Shown: positions 18,047 through 26,604 of the stretch, one piece after another
Layout: every line of letters starts with the position of its first letter
Position numbering within the stretch: position 1 is the first letter of the stretch
Assembly: GCF_018263855.1 (NCBI RefSeq)
Contig: NZ_CP073318.1
Coordinates: forward strand, 9,052,001 to 9,116,000
Length of the DNA stretch: 64,000 nt
DNA from: Kutzneria sp. CA-103260
Lineage (GTDB): Bacteria > Actinomycetota > Actinomycetes > Mycobacteriales > Pseudonocardiaceae
Direction of reading: 5' to 3'
Translations under genes and position numbers: made by a program
Notes under the pieces: model-generated
Seen by the model: the letters and a program-made list of their open reading frames with translations, nothing else
Databases searched by the model: none
What the model was told of the DNA's origin: nothing

Positions 18047-19117
18047 GTGAGCACGGAGACCAACAGCCCGAAGGCCACCTACGCGGCGGCCGGCGTCAGC
18101 ATCGCCGCGGGTGAGGAGGCGGTCGAGCAGTTCAAGCCGTGGGCCGCGAAGGCCAACCGGCCCGAGGTGCTGGGCGGCATCGGCGGCTTCGCCGGCCTGT
18201 TCAAGCTGAAGCTGGACCGGTGGAAGGAGCCGGTGCTGGCCGCCTCCACCGACGGCGTCGGCACCAAGATCGCGGTGGCGCAGGCGATGGACGTGCACGA
18301 CACCATCGGCGTCGACCTGGTCGCCATGGTGGTCGACGACCTGGTGGTGTGCGGGGCCGAGCCGGTGCTGCTGCAGGACTACATCGCCATCGGCAAGGTC
18401 GTGCCGGAGAAGGTCGCGGCCATCGTCAAGGGCATCGCCGAGGGCTGCGTGCAGGCCGGCTGCGCGCTGCTCGGCGGCGAGACCGCCGAGCACCCGGGGC
18501 TGATGTCCGACGGCGCGTACGACGTGTCGGCCACCGGCGTCGGCGTGGTCGAGGCCGACAAGATCCTCGGCCCGGAGCGGGTGCGGGACGGCGACGTGGT
18601 GATCGCCATGGGCTCCACCGGCCTGCACTCCAACGGCTACTCGCTGGCCCGGCACGTGCTGCTGGACATCGCCCGGATGCCGCTGGAGGGGCACGTCGAG
18701 GAGTTCGGCCGCACCCTCGGCGAGGAGATGCTGGAGCCGACCAAGATCTACGCCAAGGACTGCCTGGCGCTGGCCGCCGAGGCCGACGTGCGCACGTTCG
18801 CGCACATCACCGGCGGCGGGCTGGTGGCCAACCTGGCCCGGGTCATCCCGGACGGGCTGACCGCCACCCTGGAGCGCGGCACCTGGACCCCGGCCCCGGT
18901 GTTCGCGCTGATCGCCCAGCGCGGGCGGGTCGAGCGGGACGAGATGGAGAAGGCGTTCAACATGGGCGTCGGCATGGTGGCCGTGGTTTCGCCCGAGGAC
19001 GCCGACCGGGCGCTGGCCGTGCTCACCGCCCGGCATGTGCCGGCCTGGGTGCTCGGCGAGATCGGCCCGGCCGCCGGCGAGCGGACCGTGCTGCGGGGCG
19101 ACCACCCCCGGTTCTGA
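18047..19117 (+). CDS. purM: Phosphoribosylformylglycinamidine cyclo-ligase
   Basis: AIR synthetase, the ATP-dependent ring closure of FGAM in purine synthesis. The protein has 356 residues from GTG 18047 (STETNSPKATYAAAGV). Signatures are ASTDGVGTKIAVA, GIDLVAM-like GVDLVAMVVDDL, GGETAEHPG and HITGGGLVANLAR. An upstream ATG in the same frame at 17984 lies inside purF and would add residues foreign to the family. It directly follows purF, as in most actinobacteria. Confidence 0.97.
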   Translation: MSTETNSPKATYAAAGVSIAAGEEAVEQFKPWAAKANRPEVLGGIGGFAGLFKLKLDRWKEPVLAASTDGVGTKIAVAQAMDVHDTIGVDLVAMVVDDLVVCGAEPVLLQDYIAIGKVVPEKVAAIVKGIAEGCVQAGCALLGGETAEHPGLMSDGAYDVSATGVGVVEADKILGPERVRDGDVVIAMGSTGLHSNGYSLARHVLLDIARMPLEGHVEEFGRTLGEEMLEPTKIYAKDCLALAAEADVRTFAHITGGGLVANLARVIPDGLTATLERGTWTPAPVFALIAQRGRVERDEMEKAFNMGVGMVAVVSPEDADRALAVLTARHVPAWVLGEIGPAAGERTVLRGDHPRF

Positions 19118-19156
19118 GCTCGGAACTCGGTGGACTCCCCACGTAATCTTGGGGCC

Positions 19157-19585
19157 ATGGCCGACGAACTCCAGGTGACGCCGTCGCTGGTGATCGCCGG
19201 CGCGGAACTGCGCGAACGGTTCTCCCGGTCCTCCGGACCGGGAGGCCAGGGCGTGAACACGACCGACAGCCGGGTCGAGCTGTCCTTCGACCTCGCCCGC
19301 TCCCCGTCCATCCCCGAGCACCTACGCCCGCGCCTGCTGGCCCGGCTGGCCACCCGCCTGGTCGACGGCGTGCTCACCATCGCCGCCAGCGAGTACCGCT
19401 CGCAGCTGGCCAACCGCAACGCCGCCCGGGAACGCCTGGTGTCGATGCTGCGCACCGCCGCCGCCCCGCCGCCCGCGAAGCGCCGCCCCACCAAGCCTTC
19501 TCGCGGTGCCAAGGAACGCCGCCTGGAAGCCAAGCACCAGCGCAGCCAGGTCAAGCGGAACCGCCGAAGCGTCTCCGACGACTAA
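19157..19585 (+). CDS. arfB: ArfB/YaeJ-type peptidyl-tRNA hydrolase (ribosome rescue)
   Basis: Stop-codon-independent release factor-like hydrolase that frees ribosomes stalled on truncated mRNA. The 142 residues contain the catalytic GGQ in SSGPGGQGVN near the N-terminus and a basic, probably unstructured tail (RRPTKPSRGAKERRLEAKH) that enters the empty mRNA channel. ATG 19157 follows GGGG; an ATG at 19130 in frame is less likely. It ends at a long hairpin shared with the convergent gene. Confidence 0.93.
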   Translation: MADELQVTPSLVIAGAELRERFSRSSGPGGQGVNTTDSRVELSFDLARSPSIPEHLRPRLLARLATRLVDGVLTIAASEYRSQLANRNAARERLVSMLRTAAAPPPAKRRPTKPSRGAKERRLEAKHQRSQVKRNRRSVSDD

Positions 19586-19662
19586 CCGCGAGTCCCGCTG
19601 TCAGGCAACCGAATGTCGAGTTTCGAACCGGTGTTTCAGTTGCCCGAGAGCGGGACTCGCGG
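19586..19662. terminator. Long hairpin between convergent arfB and the PRiA4-domain gene
   Basis: Outer arms 19586-19599 and 19649-19662 pair perfectly over 14 bp (CCGCGAGTCCCGCT and its complement). An inner GGCAAC/GTTGCC stem lies inside. The structure fills the 79-bp gap between stops at 19585 and 19665 and can work in both directions. Confidence 0.8.
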
Positions 19663-19664
19663 GG

Positions 19665-21185
19665 TTAGTTGACTCGGGGGTACTTGCCGTCCTTGGGCTG
19701 CACCCGCAGCACGTCGATTCGGGCCTCCACGGTGTCCAGCGCGCCGACGGCGTAACCGAAGCCGAGGCCCTCGACGCCGAGCTCGGCGACGATCACCTCC
19801 GACTCCGGGCCGATCAGCCCGCCCGACACGGTGACGAAGTCCCAGGCCGGGTCGGCTTCCAGATCGAACGCCTGCTGGATGACGTCGCTGAGCTCGTCCA
19901 GCGGCGTCGCCGACTCCACCTCGACCTGCTTCTCCTGGTCCCCCACCACGATCTTCAGCACGTGCGCCGTCTTGTCGACGTCCTCAGGCACCGGCAGCAG
20001 GTCGTCGTAGTCGGCCTCCAGAGCCTCTTCGATGTCCCGCAGCGCCACCAGCTCGTCGCTCTCGGCGCGGAACTCCACCAGTTCCTCGTCGTGGTAGGCC
20101 TCGGCGAACCGGTCCAGCAGCTCGGGCAGCCGCTCGTCCCACACCTCGCGCTGCTCCGGCGAGGCGGTGAAGCGCACCCAGGCGGTGATGATCTCCGGCA
20201 GCCGGGCCAGGTCCTCGTCGGAGATCTCGATGTTGGCCGGCACGCTCACGCTGAGCAGGTAGTCCAGCGAGGCCGGCCCGAGCTGGCGGACCCGGCGGCC
20301 GTTGGACGAAGCCGAGCTGGCCACCAGCACCGCCCAGGACCGGGCCAGCTCCACGTCGGCGAACTTGCCGGTGGCCAGGAACTCCGCCACCGACGGCTCG
20401 AAGTCCTCGATCTCCGGCAGGTCGTCGGACAGGCCCGCGACCCGGGCCTGCAGCAGCGCGAACTCCATCGCCGGGTTGGTGTCGTCGGACATCTCCACCA
20501 ACTCGCCGTGCGCCTCCGGGCCGTCCACCAGGAACAGTCCCAGCGGGCCGTCGATGCGCTCCAGCGCCTGCACCGCCGTCAGCTTCACCGGCTTCGGCTT
20601 CGGGTCGATGTTCACGCCCAGTTCCCGGGCCAGCGACTGGGCGTCGGTCTCCGACCGCTCCACCACCGCGATCTGCACGATGTGCAACGCCGAGGCGTGG
20701 TCCACCAGCACGCCGATCACGATGTCCGGGTAGCCCAGCGTGATCAGCTCGATGTCGCCGAACAGGTCCGCCACCGACCAGGTGTCCACCAGCTCCGGCT
20801 GCTCCTGCCGGTACCAGTCCGGCGCCGGGACACCCGTCGCCGTCAGCTCCGTCGCCGCGTCGAGGAAGAACTCCCGCTCCTCGTCGTAGCCCACCGAGCC
20901 CAACGCCAGCAGCGCCGCCAGCGTCGCCGGGCTGCCCCGCTCCACCAGCGCCTCGACCAGCCGCTCCACCGAGCGGTCCATCGTCTCGTCCGGGTCGCCG
21001 TCCTGCCGCCACGCCGCCCGCCAGAACCCGCCGACCAGCCCCGCCGCCCACAGCTGCGCCTCGTACAGCGACTTCATGCCGAGCAGATCGTCCGCGGCGG
21101 CCACCGCCGCCTGGACCGGGGACTGCGGACGCGGGCGCTGCTGCCCCTTGCGCTTGGGCTTGCGGTTACGGCTGACCGGGCTCAT
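19665..21185 (-). CDS. Unknown protein with degenerate C-terminal PRiA4-ORF3-like domain (paralogue A)
   Basis: A 506-residue acidic cytosolic protein beginning MSPVSRNRKPKRKGQQRPR, a basic tail almost identical to that of its upstream neighbour (MSPVSRSRKPKKK). About 400 helical residues follow, then a C-terminal part (HVLKIVVGDQEKQVEVESAT, LDELSDVIQQAFDL) that aligns with the PRiA4-ORF3 fold but has lost its aromatic and FDFGD motifs. ATG 21185 is the shared start; the longer open frame upstream runs into the neighbour. I do not recognise a function. The pair looks like an old tandem duplication. Confidence 0.75.
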   Translation of the reverse strand: MSPVSRNRKPKRKGQQRPRPQSPVQAAVAAADDLLGMKSLYEAQLWAAGLVGGFWRAAWRQDGDPDETMDRSVERLVEALVERGSPATLAALLALGSVGYDEEREFFLDAATELTATGVPAPDWYRQEQPELVDTWSVADLFGDIELITLGYPDIVIGVLVDHASALHIVQIAVVERSETDAQSLARELGVNIDPKPKPVKLTAVQALERIDGPLGLFLVDGPEAHGELVEMSDDTNPAMEFALLQARVAGLSDDLPEIEDFEPSVAEFLATGKFADVELARSWAVLVASSASSNGRRVRQLGPASLDYLLSVSVPANIEISDEDLARLPEIITAWVRFTASPEQREVWDERLPELLDRFAEAYHDEELVEFRAESDELVALRDIEEALEADYDDLLPVPEDVDKTAHVLKIVVGDQEKQVEVESATPLDELSDVIQQAFDLEADPAWDFVTVSGGLIGPESEVIVAELGVEGLGFGYAVGALDTVEARIDVLRVQPKDGKYPRVN

Positions 21186-21208
21186 GCGGCGAATCGTCGC
21201 ATGCGAAG

Positions 21209-22864
21209 TCAGCGACCGGTGAGCCGGGCGTTGACGGCCGCGAGGTCGAACTTGCCCGGGCGGGGCGGATGGTCGTCGTCCCAGTCCGGATACTGCTCGG
21301 GGTCGCCGTGTGCGCCGCCGGTGCACCTCGGGTAGCTACCGCCCGCGGGCACGACGGCCTCCACGTCGATCCGGTGGGTCCAGTTGTCGCCGAAGTCGAA
21401 CACGTAGCCCACCATGTCGCCCGCGTCGGCGACCTGGCCCAGGCTGGCCTGCCACGGATCGTGGTCGATGGGGCCGAAGTGGTACGCGTCGGTGGCGAAC
21501 TTCCACAGGTGGTCGTCGTCCCAGCCGAAGAGACGCTGGATGACCTGGTGCAACTCGCCGAGGGTGATCGTCGAACGCACCTCGACCCGCCGCCACGCCC
21601 GCGGCGATCCGTTCACGAGCTTGATCTTGAGGCGGTGCGCGGAATCGGTGGCGGACGCGGGCAGTGGTGGCAGGTCGGCCACCGGCAGCGGCTCTCCGTC
21701 AACCGGCCCGAACGCCATGTCGTCGAGGGTGACGGTCCGGAACTGATGGTAGGACCGGAAGTCCGCCAACCGCTGGTCGGGTACGTCGTACGTGCGATAG
21801 GCGGTGGCGAATTCGTCAAGCAGTTCCGGCAGCTTGTCGTCCGAGTCGATGTGAACGAAGCGGGCCCAGGCGCGGACCACCTCGGCCAGTGGCGCGAGGT
21901 CCGCGTCGTCGAGCCGGTAGGTGGGCACCATACGGTCGAACAGCAGGGCTTCGGCGTACCGGACGCTGAAGCTGTCGTCGGCACGGCCGTTGGCCAACGC
22001 GTCGTCGGTGACGAACAACGCCCAACTGCGGGCCAGGTCCTTGTCGGGCACGTCGCCGGCGACGAAGAGCTCGACCAGGTCCGGCTCGTCGGCCGCGGGT
22101 GGCTCCTCCGGCAGCTCGTCGACCACCGCTTCCAACAGGGCGAGGCCCATGGTGGCGTTGTTGGCCTGTTCGCCCTCGATGAGCTCGGCGTGTGCCGTCG
22201 GTCCGTTGAGGAGCAACTGGGTGAGCGGCCCCACGATCCGTTCCCGCACCTGCGCAGCGCTCACGCGGACCGGTGTCGGATCGGGCCAGATGATCGAAGC
22301 CAGCTCCTTCGCGAAATCGGGTCCGTTGGTCTCGGCCGACGTCCCCACCCTGATCTCCGGGACGTTGACGATCCCAAGGTGGTCGACCACCGCGCCGACG
22401 AAGTGGTCCCGGTAGTCGAGGACGATCACCTCGAGGTCACCCGCCGAGTCGGTCACCGAGTACGCGCCGGCCAGACCCGCCGGCCGGTAGCCCGGGAACC
22501 ACTCGGGCTCCGGCACGCCGGCGAGCGCGAGGTCCTCGGCCACGTGGTGGAAGTCCGCGCGCTGCTCCTCGTCGCCGACGAGGCTGAACGCGCGAGCGGC
22601 GGCCATCCCCGCGGTTCCGCCCACCCGCCCGAGTTCGTCCAGCAGCTCCGAGACGGCCGTGTGCATGACCTGCTCCGGCTCGTCCTGGCTCTCCCACGCC
22701 CGCCACCGGAGCAGGCCCAACACGCCCGATGCCCAGGTCCGCGCCTCGAGCAGCGAGGAAAGCTGCGCGGCATGCGTGAAGACCATGTCGAAGCCCGACG
22801 CCCGCCGGCGGCGTGGCTTCGTGTTCTTCTTCTTGGGCTTGCGGCTGCGGCTGACCGGGCTCAT
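21209..22864 (-). CDS. Protein with C-terminal PRiA4-ORF3 domain (paralogue B)
   Basis: A 551-residue protein. After the basic start (MSPVSRSRKPKKKNTKPRRR) comes an approximately 400-residue helical region like paralogue A: LARSWALFV is common to both, and ELLDEFATAYRTY matches ELLDRFAEAYHDE. The C-terminal 150 residues are a well-conserved plasmid pRiA4b ORF-3-like domain (PF07929): RLKIKLVNGSPRAWRRVEV, LHQVIQRLFGW, YVFDFGDNWTH and PRCTGG. The biochemical role of that domain is unknown. The gap to paralogue A is 23 bp, so they form an operon. No mobile-element genes adjoin. Confidence 0.82.
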   Translation of the reverse strand: MSPVSRSRKPKKKNTKPRRRRASGFDMVFTHAAQLSSLLEARTWASGVLGLLRWRAWESQDEPEQVMHTAVSELLDELGRVGGTAGMAAARAFSLVGDEEQRADFHHVAEDLALAGVPEPEWFPGYRPAGLAGAYSVTDSAGDLEVIVLDYRDHFVGAVVDHLGIVNVPEIRVGTSAETNGPDFAKELASIIWPDPTPVRVSAAQVRERIVGPLTQLLLNGPTAHAELIEGEQANNATMGLALLEAVVDELPEEPPAADEPDLVELFVAGDVPDKDLARSWALFVTDDALANGRADDSFSVRYAEALLFDRMVPTYRLDDADLAPLAEVVRAWARFVHIDSDDKLPELLDEFATAYRTYDVPDQRLADFRSYHQFRTVTLDDMAFGPVDGEPLPVADLPPLPASATDSAHRLKIKLVNGSPRAWRRVEVRSTITLGELHQVIQRLFGWDDDHLWKFATDAYHFGPIDHDPWQASLGQVADAGDMVGYVFDFGDNWTHRIDVEAVVPAGGSYPRCTGGAHGDPEQYPDWDDDHPPRPGKFDLAAVNARLTGR

Positions 22865-22984
22865 GCCACCACATCGTGGCAGGAGCCCGGGCAGCCTCCA
22901 ACTCGATCAGCGCTGTGCCTCGACTGCCGTCGGCGGGCGGCACGTGCAGCCACGGCTCGTCGGCCGTCCACACGGGCAGGTCCA

Positions 22985-24472
22985 TCAGCCGTGGGTGGGG
23001 AAGCCCAGGTCGATGCCGGACTGGCGGGGCCAGCGGGCGGTGACGGCCTTGGCCCGGGTGTAGAAGCGGACGCCCTCGGCCCCGTGCACGTGGGTGTCGC
23101 CGAACAGGGAGTCCTTCCAGCCGCCGAAGGAGTAGTAGGCCATCGGCACCGGGATGGGCACGTTGATGCCGACCATGCCGACGTGCACCCGCCGCTGGTA
23201 CTCGCGGGCGGCCAGGCCGTCGCCGGTGTAGACGGCGGTGCCGTTGCCGTAGGGGTTGGCGTTGACCAGGCGGACGGCGTCCTCGAAGGTGTCGACGCGG
23301 ACCACGGACAGGACCGGGCCGAAGATTTCGTCGCGGTAGATCGACATTTCCGGGGTGACGTGGTCGAACAGGGTGGGCGCGACCCAGAAGCCGTTCTCGA
23401 AGCCGGCGGGGGCGTGGCCGCGGCCGTCGACCACGAGCCGGGCGCCCTCGGTCACGCCGGCGTCCACATAGGACACGACGCGGTCCCGGTGCGCGCCGGT
23501 GACCAGCGGCCCCATCTGCGACGACGTGTCGTCGCCGGGGCCGGTGATCAGATCACGGGTACGCGCGGCGATGGCCTCGACCAGGCGGTCGGCGACGTCA
23601 CCGACGGCGACGACCACGGAGATGGCCATGCACCGCTCGCCGGCGCTGCCGTAGCCGGCGGACACCGCGGCGTCGGCGGCCACGTCGATGTCGGCGTCGG
23701 GCAGCACGACCATGTGGTTCTTGGCCCCGCCCAAGGCCTGCACGCGCTTGCCGTTGGCGGTGGCGCGGGCGTAGACGTGCTTGGCGATCAGCGTGGAGCC
23801 GACGAAGGAAACACCGGAAACGTCGGGGTGGTCGAGCAGCGCGTTCACGGCGGTGGCGTCGCCCTGTACGACGTTCAGCACGCCGTCGGGCAGGCCGGCC
23901 TCACCGAACAGCTCGGCCAGCCGGACTGAAGCGGACGGGTCACGGTCGGAAGGCTTGAGCACAAAGGCGTTTCCGGCGGCGATGGCCACGGGGAACATCC
24001 ACATCGGGACCATCACGGGAAAGTTGAACGGCGTGATGCCGGCGACCACGCCGAGCGGCTCACGCACCGAGTACGCGTCCACGCCCCGGGACACCTGCTC
24101 GGAGTGCTCGCCCTTGAGCAGATGCGGGATGCCGCAGGCGAATTCGACCACCTCCAGCCCGCGCTGCACCTCGCCAGCGGCGTCGGAGACCACCTTGCCG
24201 TGCTCGGCGCTGATGATCTCGGCCAGCTCCTGGATGTGCTCGTGCACGAGCTGCCGGAACGCGAACAGCACCCGGCTGCGGGTGGCCAGCGACGAGTCCG
24301 ACCACGACTGCGCGGCCTTCACCGCCGACGACACAGCCAGGTCCACATCGGACTGACCGGCCAGCGCCACCTGGCGGGCCACCTCGCCGGTGCTGGGCCG
24401 GAAAACGTCACCGGTGCGGGTCGACGAGCCGGTGGTGCGGGCCCCGTCGATCCAGTGCGGTGTCACACTCAC
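22985..24472 (-). CDS. mmsA: Methylmalonate-semialdehyde dehydrogenase (CoA-acylating), inositol pathway
   Basis: Aldehyde dehydrogenase of 495 residues that turns malonate or methylmalonate semialdehyde into acetyl- or propionyl-CoA; in inositol breakdown it is called IolA. The catalytic Cys lies in GSAGERCMAIS. ALGGAKNHMVV replaces the Glu motif of ordinary ALDHs, as expected for the acylating subfamily. The cofactor region has ITPFNFPVMVPMW. GTG 24472 follows AGGAGG and overlaps the LacI stop by 4 bp. It forms a two-gene operon with the LacI regulator, divergent from the iol operon. Confidence 0.93.
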   Translation of the reverse strand: MSVTPHWIDGARTTGSSTRTGDVFRPSTGEVARQVALAGQSDVDLAVSSAVKAAQSWSDSSLATRSRVLFAFRQLVHEHIQELAEIISAEHGKVVSDAAGEVQRGLEVVEFACGIPHLLKGEHSEQVSRGVDAYSVREPLGVVAGITPFNFPVMVPMWMFPVAIAAGNAFVLKPSDRDPSASVRLAELFGEAGLPDGVLNVVQGDATAVNALLDHPDVSGVSFVGSTLIAKHVYARATANGKRVQALGGAKNHMVVLPDADIDVAADAAVSAGYGSAGERCMAISVVVAVGDVADRLVEAIAARTRDLITGPGDDTSSQMGPLVTGAHRDRVVSYVDAGVTEGARLVVDGRGHAPAGFENGFWVAPTLFDHVTPEMSIYRDEIFGPVLSVVRVDTFEDAVRLVNANPYGNGTAVYTGDGLAAREYQRRVHVGMVGINVPIPVPMAYYSFGGWKDSLFGDTHVHGAEGVRFYTRAKAVTARWPRQSGIDLGFPTHG

Positions 24473-25473
24473 GTCGAAATCCTCCTGCTCGCGGTGGTCG
24501 CGCGGACCACAAGTGACGGGTGTAGCAGCTGGTGCACGGCATCGGTCCGCGTGCCGCGCACCCGGTCGATCAGGGCCTGCGCGGCCAGCCGGCCCATCTC
24601 ATGTCGTGGTTGGTCCACAGTGGTCAGTGACACGTGCCGCAGCGCGGCCAGCGACGTGTTGTCGTAGCCCACCACGGAAACGTCCTGCGGCACGCGCAGC
24701 CCGGCATCCTCCAGGGCGGAGATCGCCCCGACGGCGTTGTAGTCGTTGGCGGCCACGATCGCGGTCGGCATCGGGCCGCCCTCGGCGATCAGGCCGCGCA
24801 CGGCCCGGGCGCCGGCAGTGTCGGTGTACTCGCTGGGCACCACCAGGGGGTCCAGCCCGTGCCGCTGCATGGCGGCGACATATCCCTTGCGCCGCAAGGA
24901 TGCCTGCGAACCGCCGCCGCCGTCCAGGTGCGCGATGTGCTGGTGCCCGAGCTCGACCAGGTGGTCCACGGCCAGCCCGGAGCCGACCTCGCCGTCGTCG
25001 TTGATAGTGTCCACAGTAGACAAACGTGAGGCGCGGGAGACCAGCACCAGCGGGGACTGCTCGGCCGCCTTGGCGATGGTGGAGGCCGGCACCACCGGGC
25101 CGAGCAGCGCGATGCCGGCCGGCCGGAACGACAGCAGGTTGTCCACGGCCCGGCGCTCCCGGGTCGGACTGCGACCGCCGGTGTTGATGATGAGGTCGAA
25201 GCCCTGCTCGGTGACGGCGGCGTCGAAGCCGTCCACCACCTCGGCGAAGAAGGCGTTGTTCAGGTCGGACACCATCGCCCCGAGCACCGTGGACGTGGCG
25301 CTGGCCAGCGACCGGGCCATCAGGTGCGGCGAGTAGCCGAGCTCCTCGGCCGCCCGCAGCACGGCGCTGCGCCGCTGCTCGCTGACCTTGGGCGAGCCGC
25401 GCATGACCAGCGAGACCAGCGCGCGCGACACCCCGGCCCGCGCGGCCACGTCCTCCATGGTCGGACGGCCCAT
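24469..25473 (-). CDS. LacI-family repressor of the inositol locus
   Basis: Repressor of 334 residues. The helix-turn-helix starts at once (MGRPTMEDVAARAGVSRALV) with a hinge at YSPHLMARSL, followed by a periplasmic-binding-protein-like effector domain and a C-terminal VSVVGYDNTSLAAL block. ATG 25473 is preceded by GGGAGG; the frame is open further upstream across its own operators, without LacI similarity. It stands divergent from iolG with two GAGCGCTC palindromes in between, so it very probably represses both transcripts. The inducer is presumably inositol or an intermediate. Confidence 0.93.
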   Translation of the reverse strand: MGRPTMEDVAARAGVSRALVSLVMRGSPKVSEQRRSAVLRAAEELGYSPHLMARSLASATSTVLGAMVSDLNNAFFAEVVDGFDAAVTEQGFDLIINTGGRSPTRERRAVDNLLSFRPAGIALLGPVVPASTIAKAAEQSPLVLVSRASRLSTVDTINDDGEVGSGLAVDHLVELGHQHIAHLDGGGGSQASLRRKGYVAAMQRHGLDPLVVPSEYTDTAGARAVRGLIAEGGPMPTAIVAANDYNAVGAISALEDAGLRVPQDVSVVGYDNTSLAALRHVSLTTVDQPRHEMGRLAAQALIDRVRGTRTDAVHQLLHPSLVVRATTASRRIST

Positions 25474-25522
25474 CGCACCTCCCGGCTTGACCGATCCAAG
25501 GTCACAAGGGCGAAACCAGCCC

Positions 25523-25581
25523 TTGACATCGGTGTGACGCACCATACAGGGTTGGAGCGCTCCAACCAATAGAGCGCTCTA
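25523..25581 (+). promoter_or_regulatory. iolG promoter with twin LacI-type operators
   Basis: A consensus -35 TTGACA (25523-25528) is followed by a TACAGG -10 candidate (25545-25550). The perfect 18-bp palindrome GGTTGGAGCGCTCCAACC covers 25550-25567, and a second, TAGAGCGCTCTA, covers 25570-25581. Their centres are 17 bp apart. The GAGCGCTC core is typical of LacI-family sites. They overlap the start of the iol transcript and end 18 bp before iolG. Confidence 0.85.
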
Positions 25582-25599
25582 ACGGAGGGGAACCCGCAC

Positions 25600-26604
25600 A
25601 TGCGCATCGGAGTTGCCGGCGTCGGGCGGATCGGCGCCATGCACGCCGCCAACCTCGCCTCCCTGGACCAGGTGGACGAGGTCGTCCTGTTCGATCCGGT
25701 GCCCGGCCGCGCCGAACAGGCCGCCGGCCAGCTGGGCGAGGGCGTCAGCCACGTCGACGATCTCGACGCGCTGCTCACCGCGGACGGCGTGCTGCTGGCC
25801 ACCCCGACCGACACCCACCCGGAGATGCTGCGCCGCGCCGTCGGCGCGGGCGTCCCGGCGCTGTGCGAGAAGCCGATCGCCGGCGACCTGGCGACCATGC
25901 AGGCCCTGGTCGACGAGGTGGAATCGGCCGGCGCGACCGTGCTGGTCGGCTTCCAGCGCCGCTTCGACCCGGCCGTCGTCGAGTTGCACCGCCGGATGCG
26001 TGCGGGTGAAGTGGGCAAGGTGTACCTGGTCCGCGCCCTGGGCAACGACGCCCAACCGCCGGACTTCGGCTACCTGCCGGCCTCCGGCGGCATCTTCCGT
26101 GACCTTTTCGTGCACGACCTGGACGCTGTGCCGTGGCTGGTCGGCGAGCCGGTGGTCGAGGTCTACGCCTCCGGCTCGGTGCTGGTCGACCAGGCCTTCG
26201 CCGACGCCGACGACGTGGACAACGCGGTGATCACGCTGAAGTTCGCCGGTGGCGCGCACGCGCTGATCGCCGGCGGCCGGCACGACCCGCTGGGCTACGA
26301 CCACCGCATCGAGGTCCTCGGCAGCCGTGACTCCCTCACCGTTGGTCTAGACCCTCGGACGCCGCTGACCTCGCTCGAACCGGATGGGCCTAAGGTCGGC
26401 ATTGACGCCTACCCAGGCTTCCCGGAACGATTCCGCAACGCGTACCTCAACGAGATGGCGGTGTTCGTCGACGTGGTGGCCGGTCGTGCCGACAATCCCT
26501 CCCCGGTCAGGGACAGCCTGGTCAGCCTGCGGCTGGCCGAGGCGTGCGAGGCGTCGCGCCGCTCGGGCAACCCGGTCCGGCTGCTGTCGGAGGTGGGCGC
26601 GTGA
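25600..26604 (+). CDS. iolG: Inositol 2-dehydrogenase (Gfo/Idh/MocA family)
   Basis: NAD-dependent oxidation of myo-inositol to scyllo-inosose, the first catabolic step. The 334 residues have the Rossmann start MRIGVAGVGRIGAMHA, the EKPIAGD motif with catalytic Lys, and a GIFRDLFVHDLDAVPW segment carrying the Asp/His pair. ATG 25600 follows GGAGGGG. First gene of a nine-gene operon; its stop overlaps the next GTG (GTGA). A related sugar dehydrogenase is possible, but the surrounding iol genes settle the role. Confidence 0.93.
   Translation: MRIGVAGVGRIGAMHAANLASLDQVDEVVLFDPVPGRAEQAAGQLGEGVSHVDDLDALLTADGVLLATPTDTHPEMLRRAVGAGVPALCEKPIAGDLATMQALVDEVESAGATVLVGFQRRFDPAVVELHRRMRAGEVGKVYLVRALGNDAQPPDFGYLPASGGIFRDLFVHDLDAVPWLVGEPVVEVYASGSVLVDQAFADADDVDNAVITLKFAGGAHALIAGGRHDPLGYDHRIEVLGSRDSLTVGLDPRTPLTSLEPDGPKVGIDAYPGFPERFRNAYLNEMAVFVDVVAGRADNPSPVRDSLVSLRLAEACEASRRSGNPVRLLSEVGA

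Noticed and set aside
21269..23929. Long + strand open frame opposite the PRiA4 gene and mmsA
   Set aside because: No domain, His/Val/Gly-rich, spans two real genes on the other strand.
26342..26354. DasR-like TGGTCTAGACC inside iolG
   Set aside because: Good core match, but it lies deep in coding sequence with no promoter nearby; the flanks do not complete the 16-bp site.
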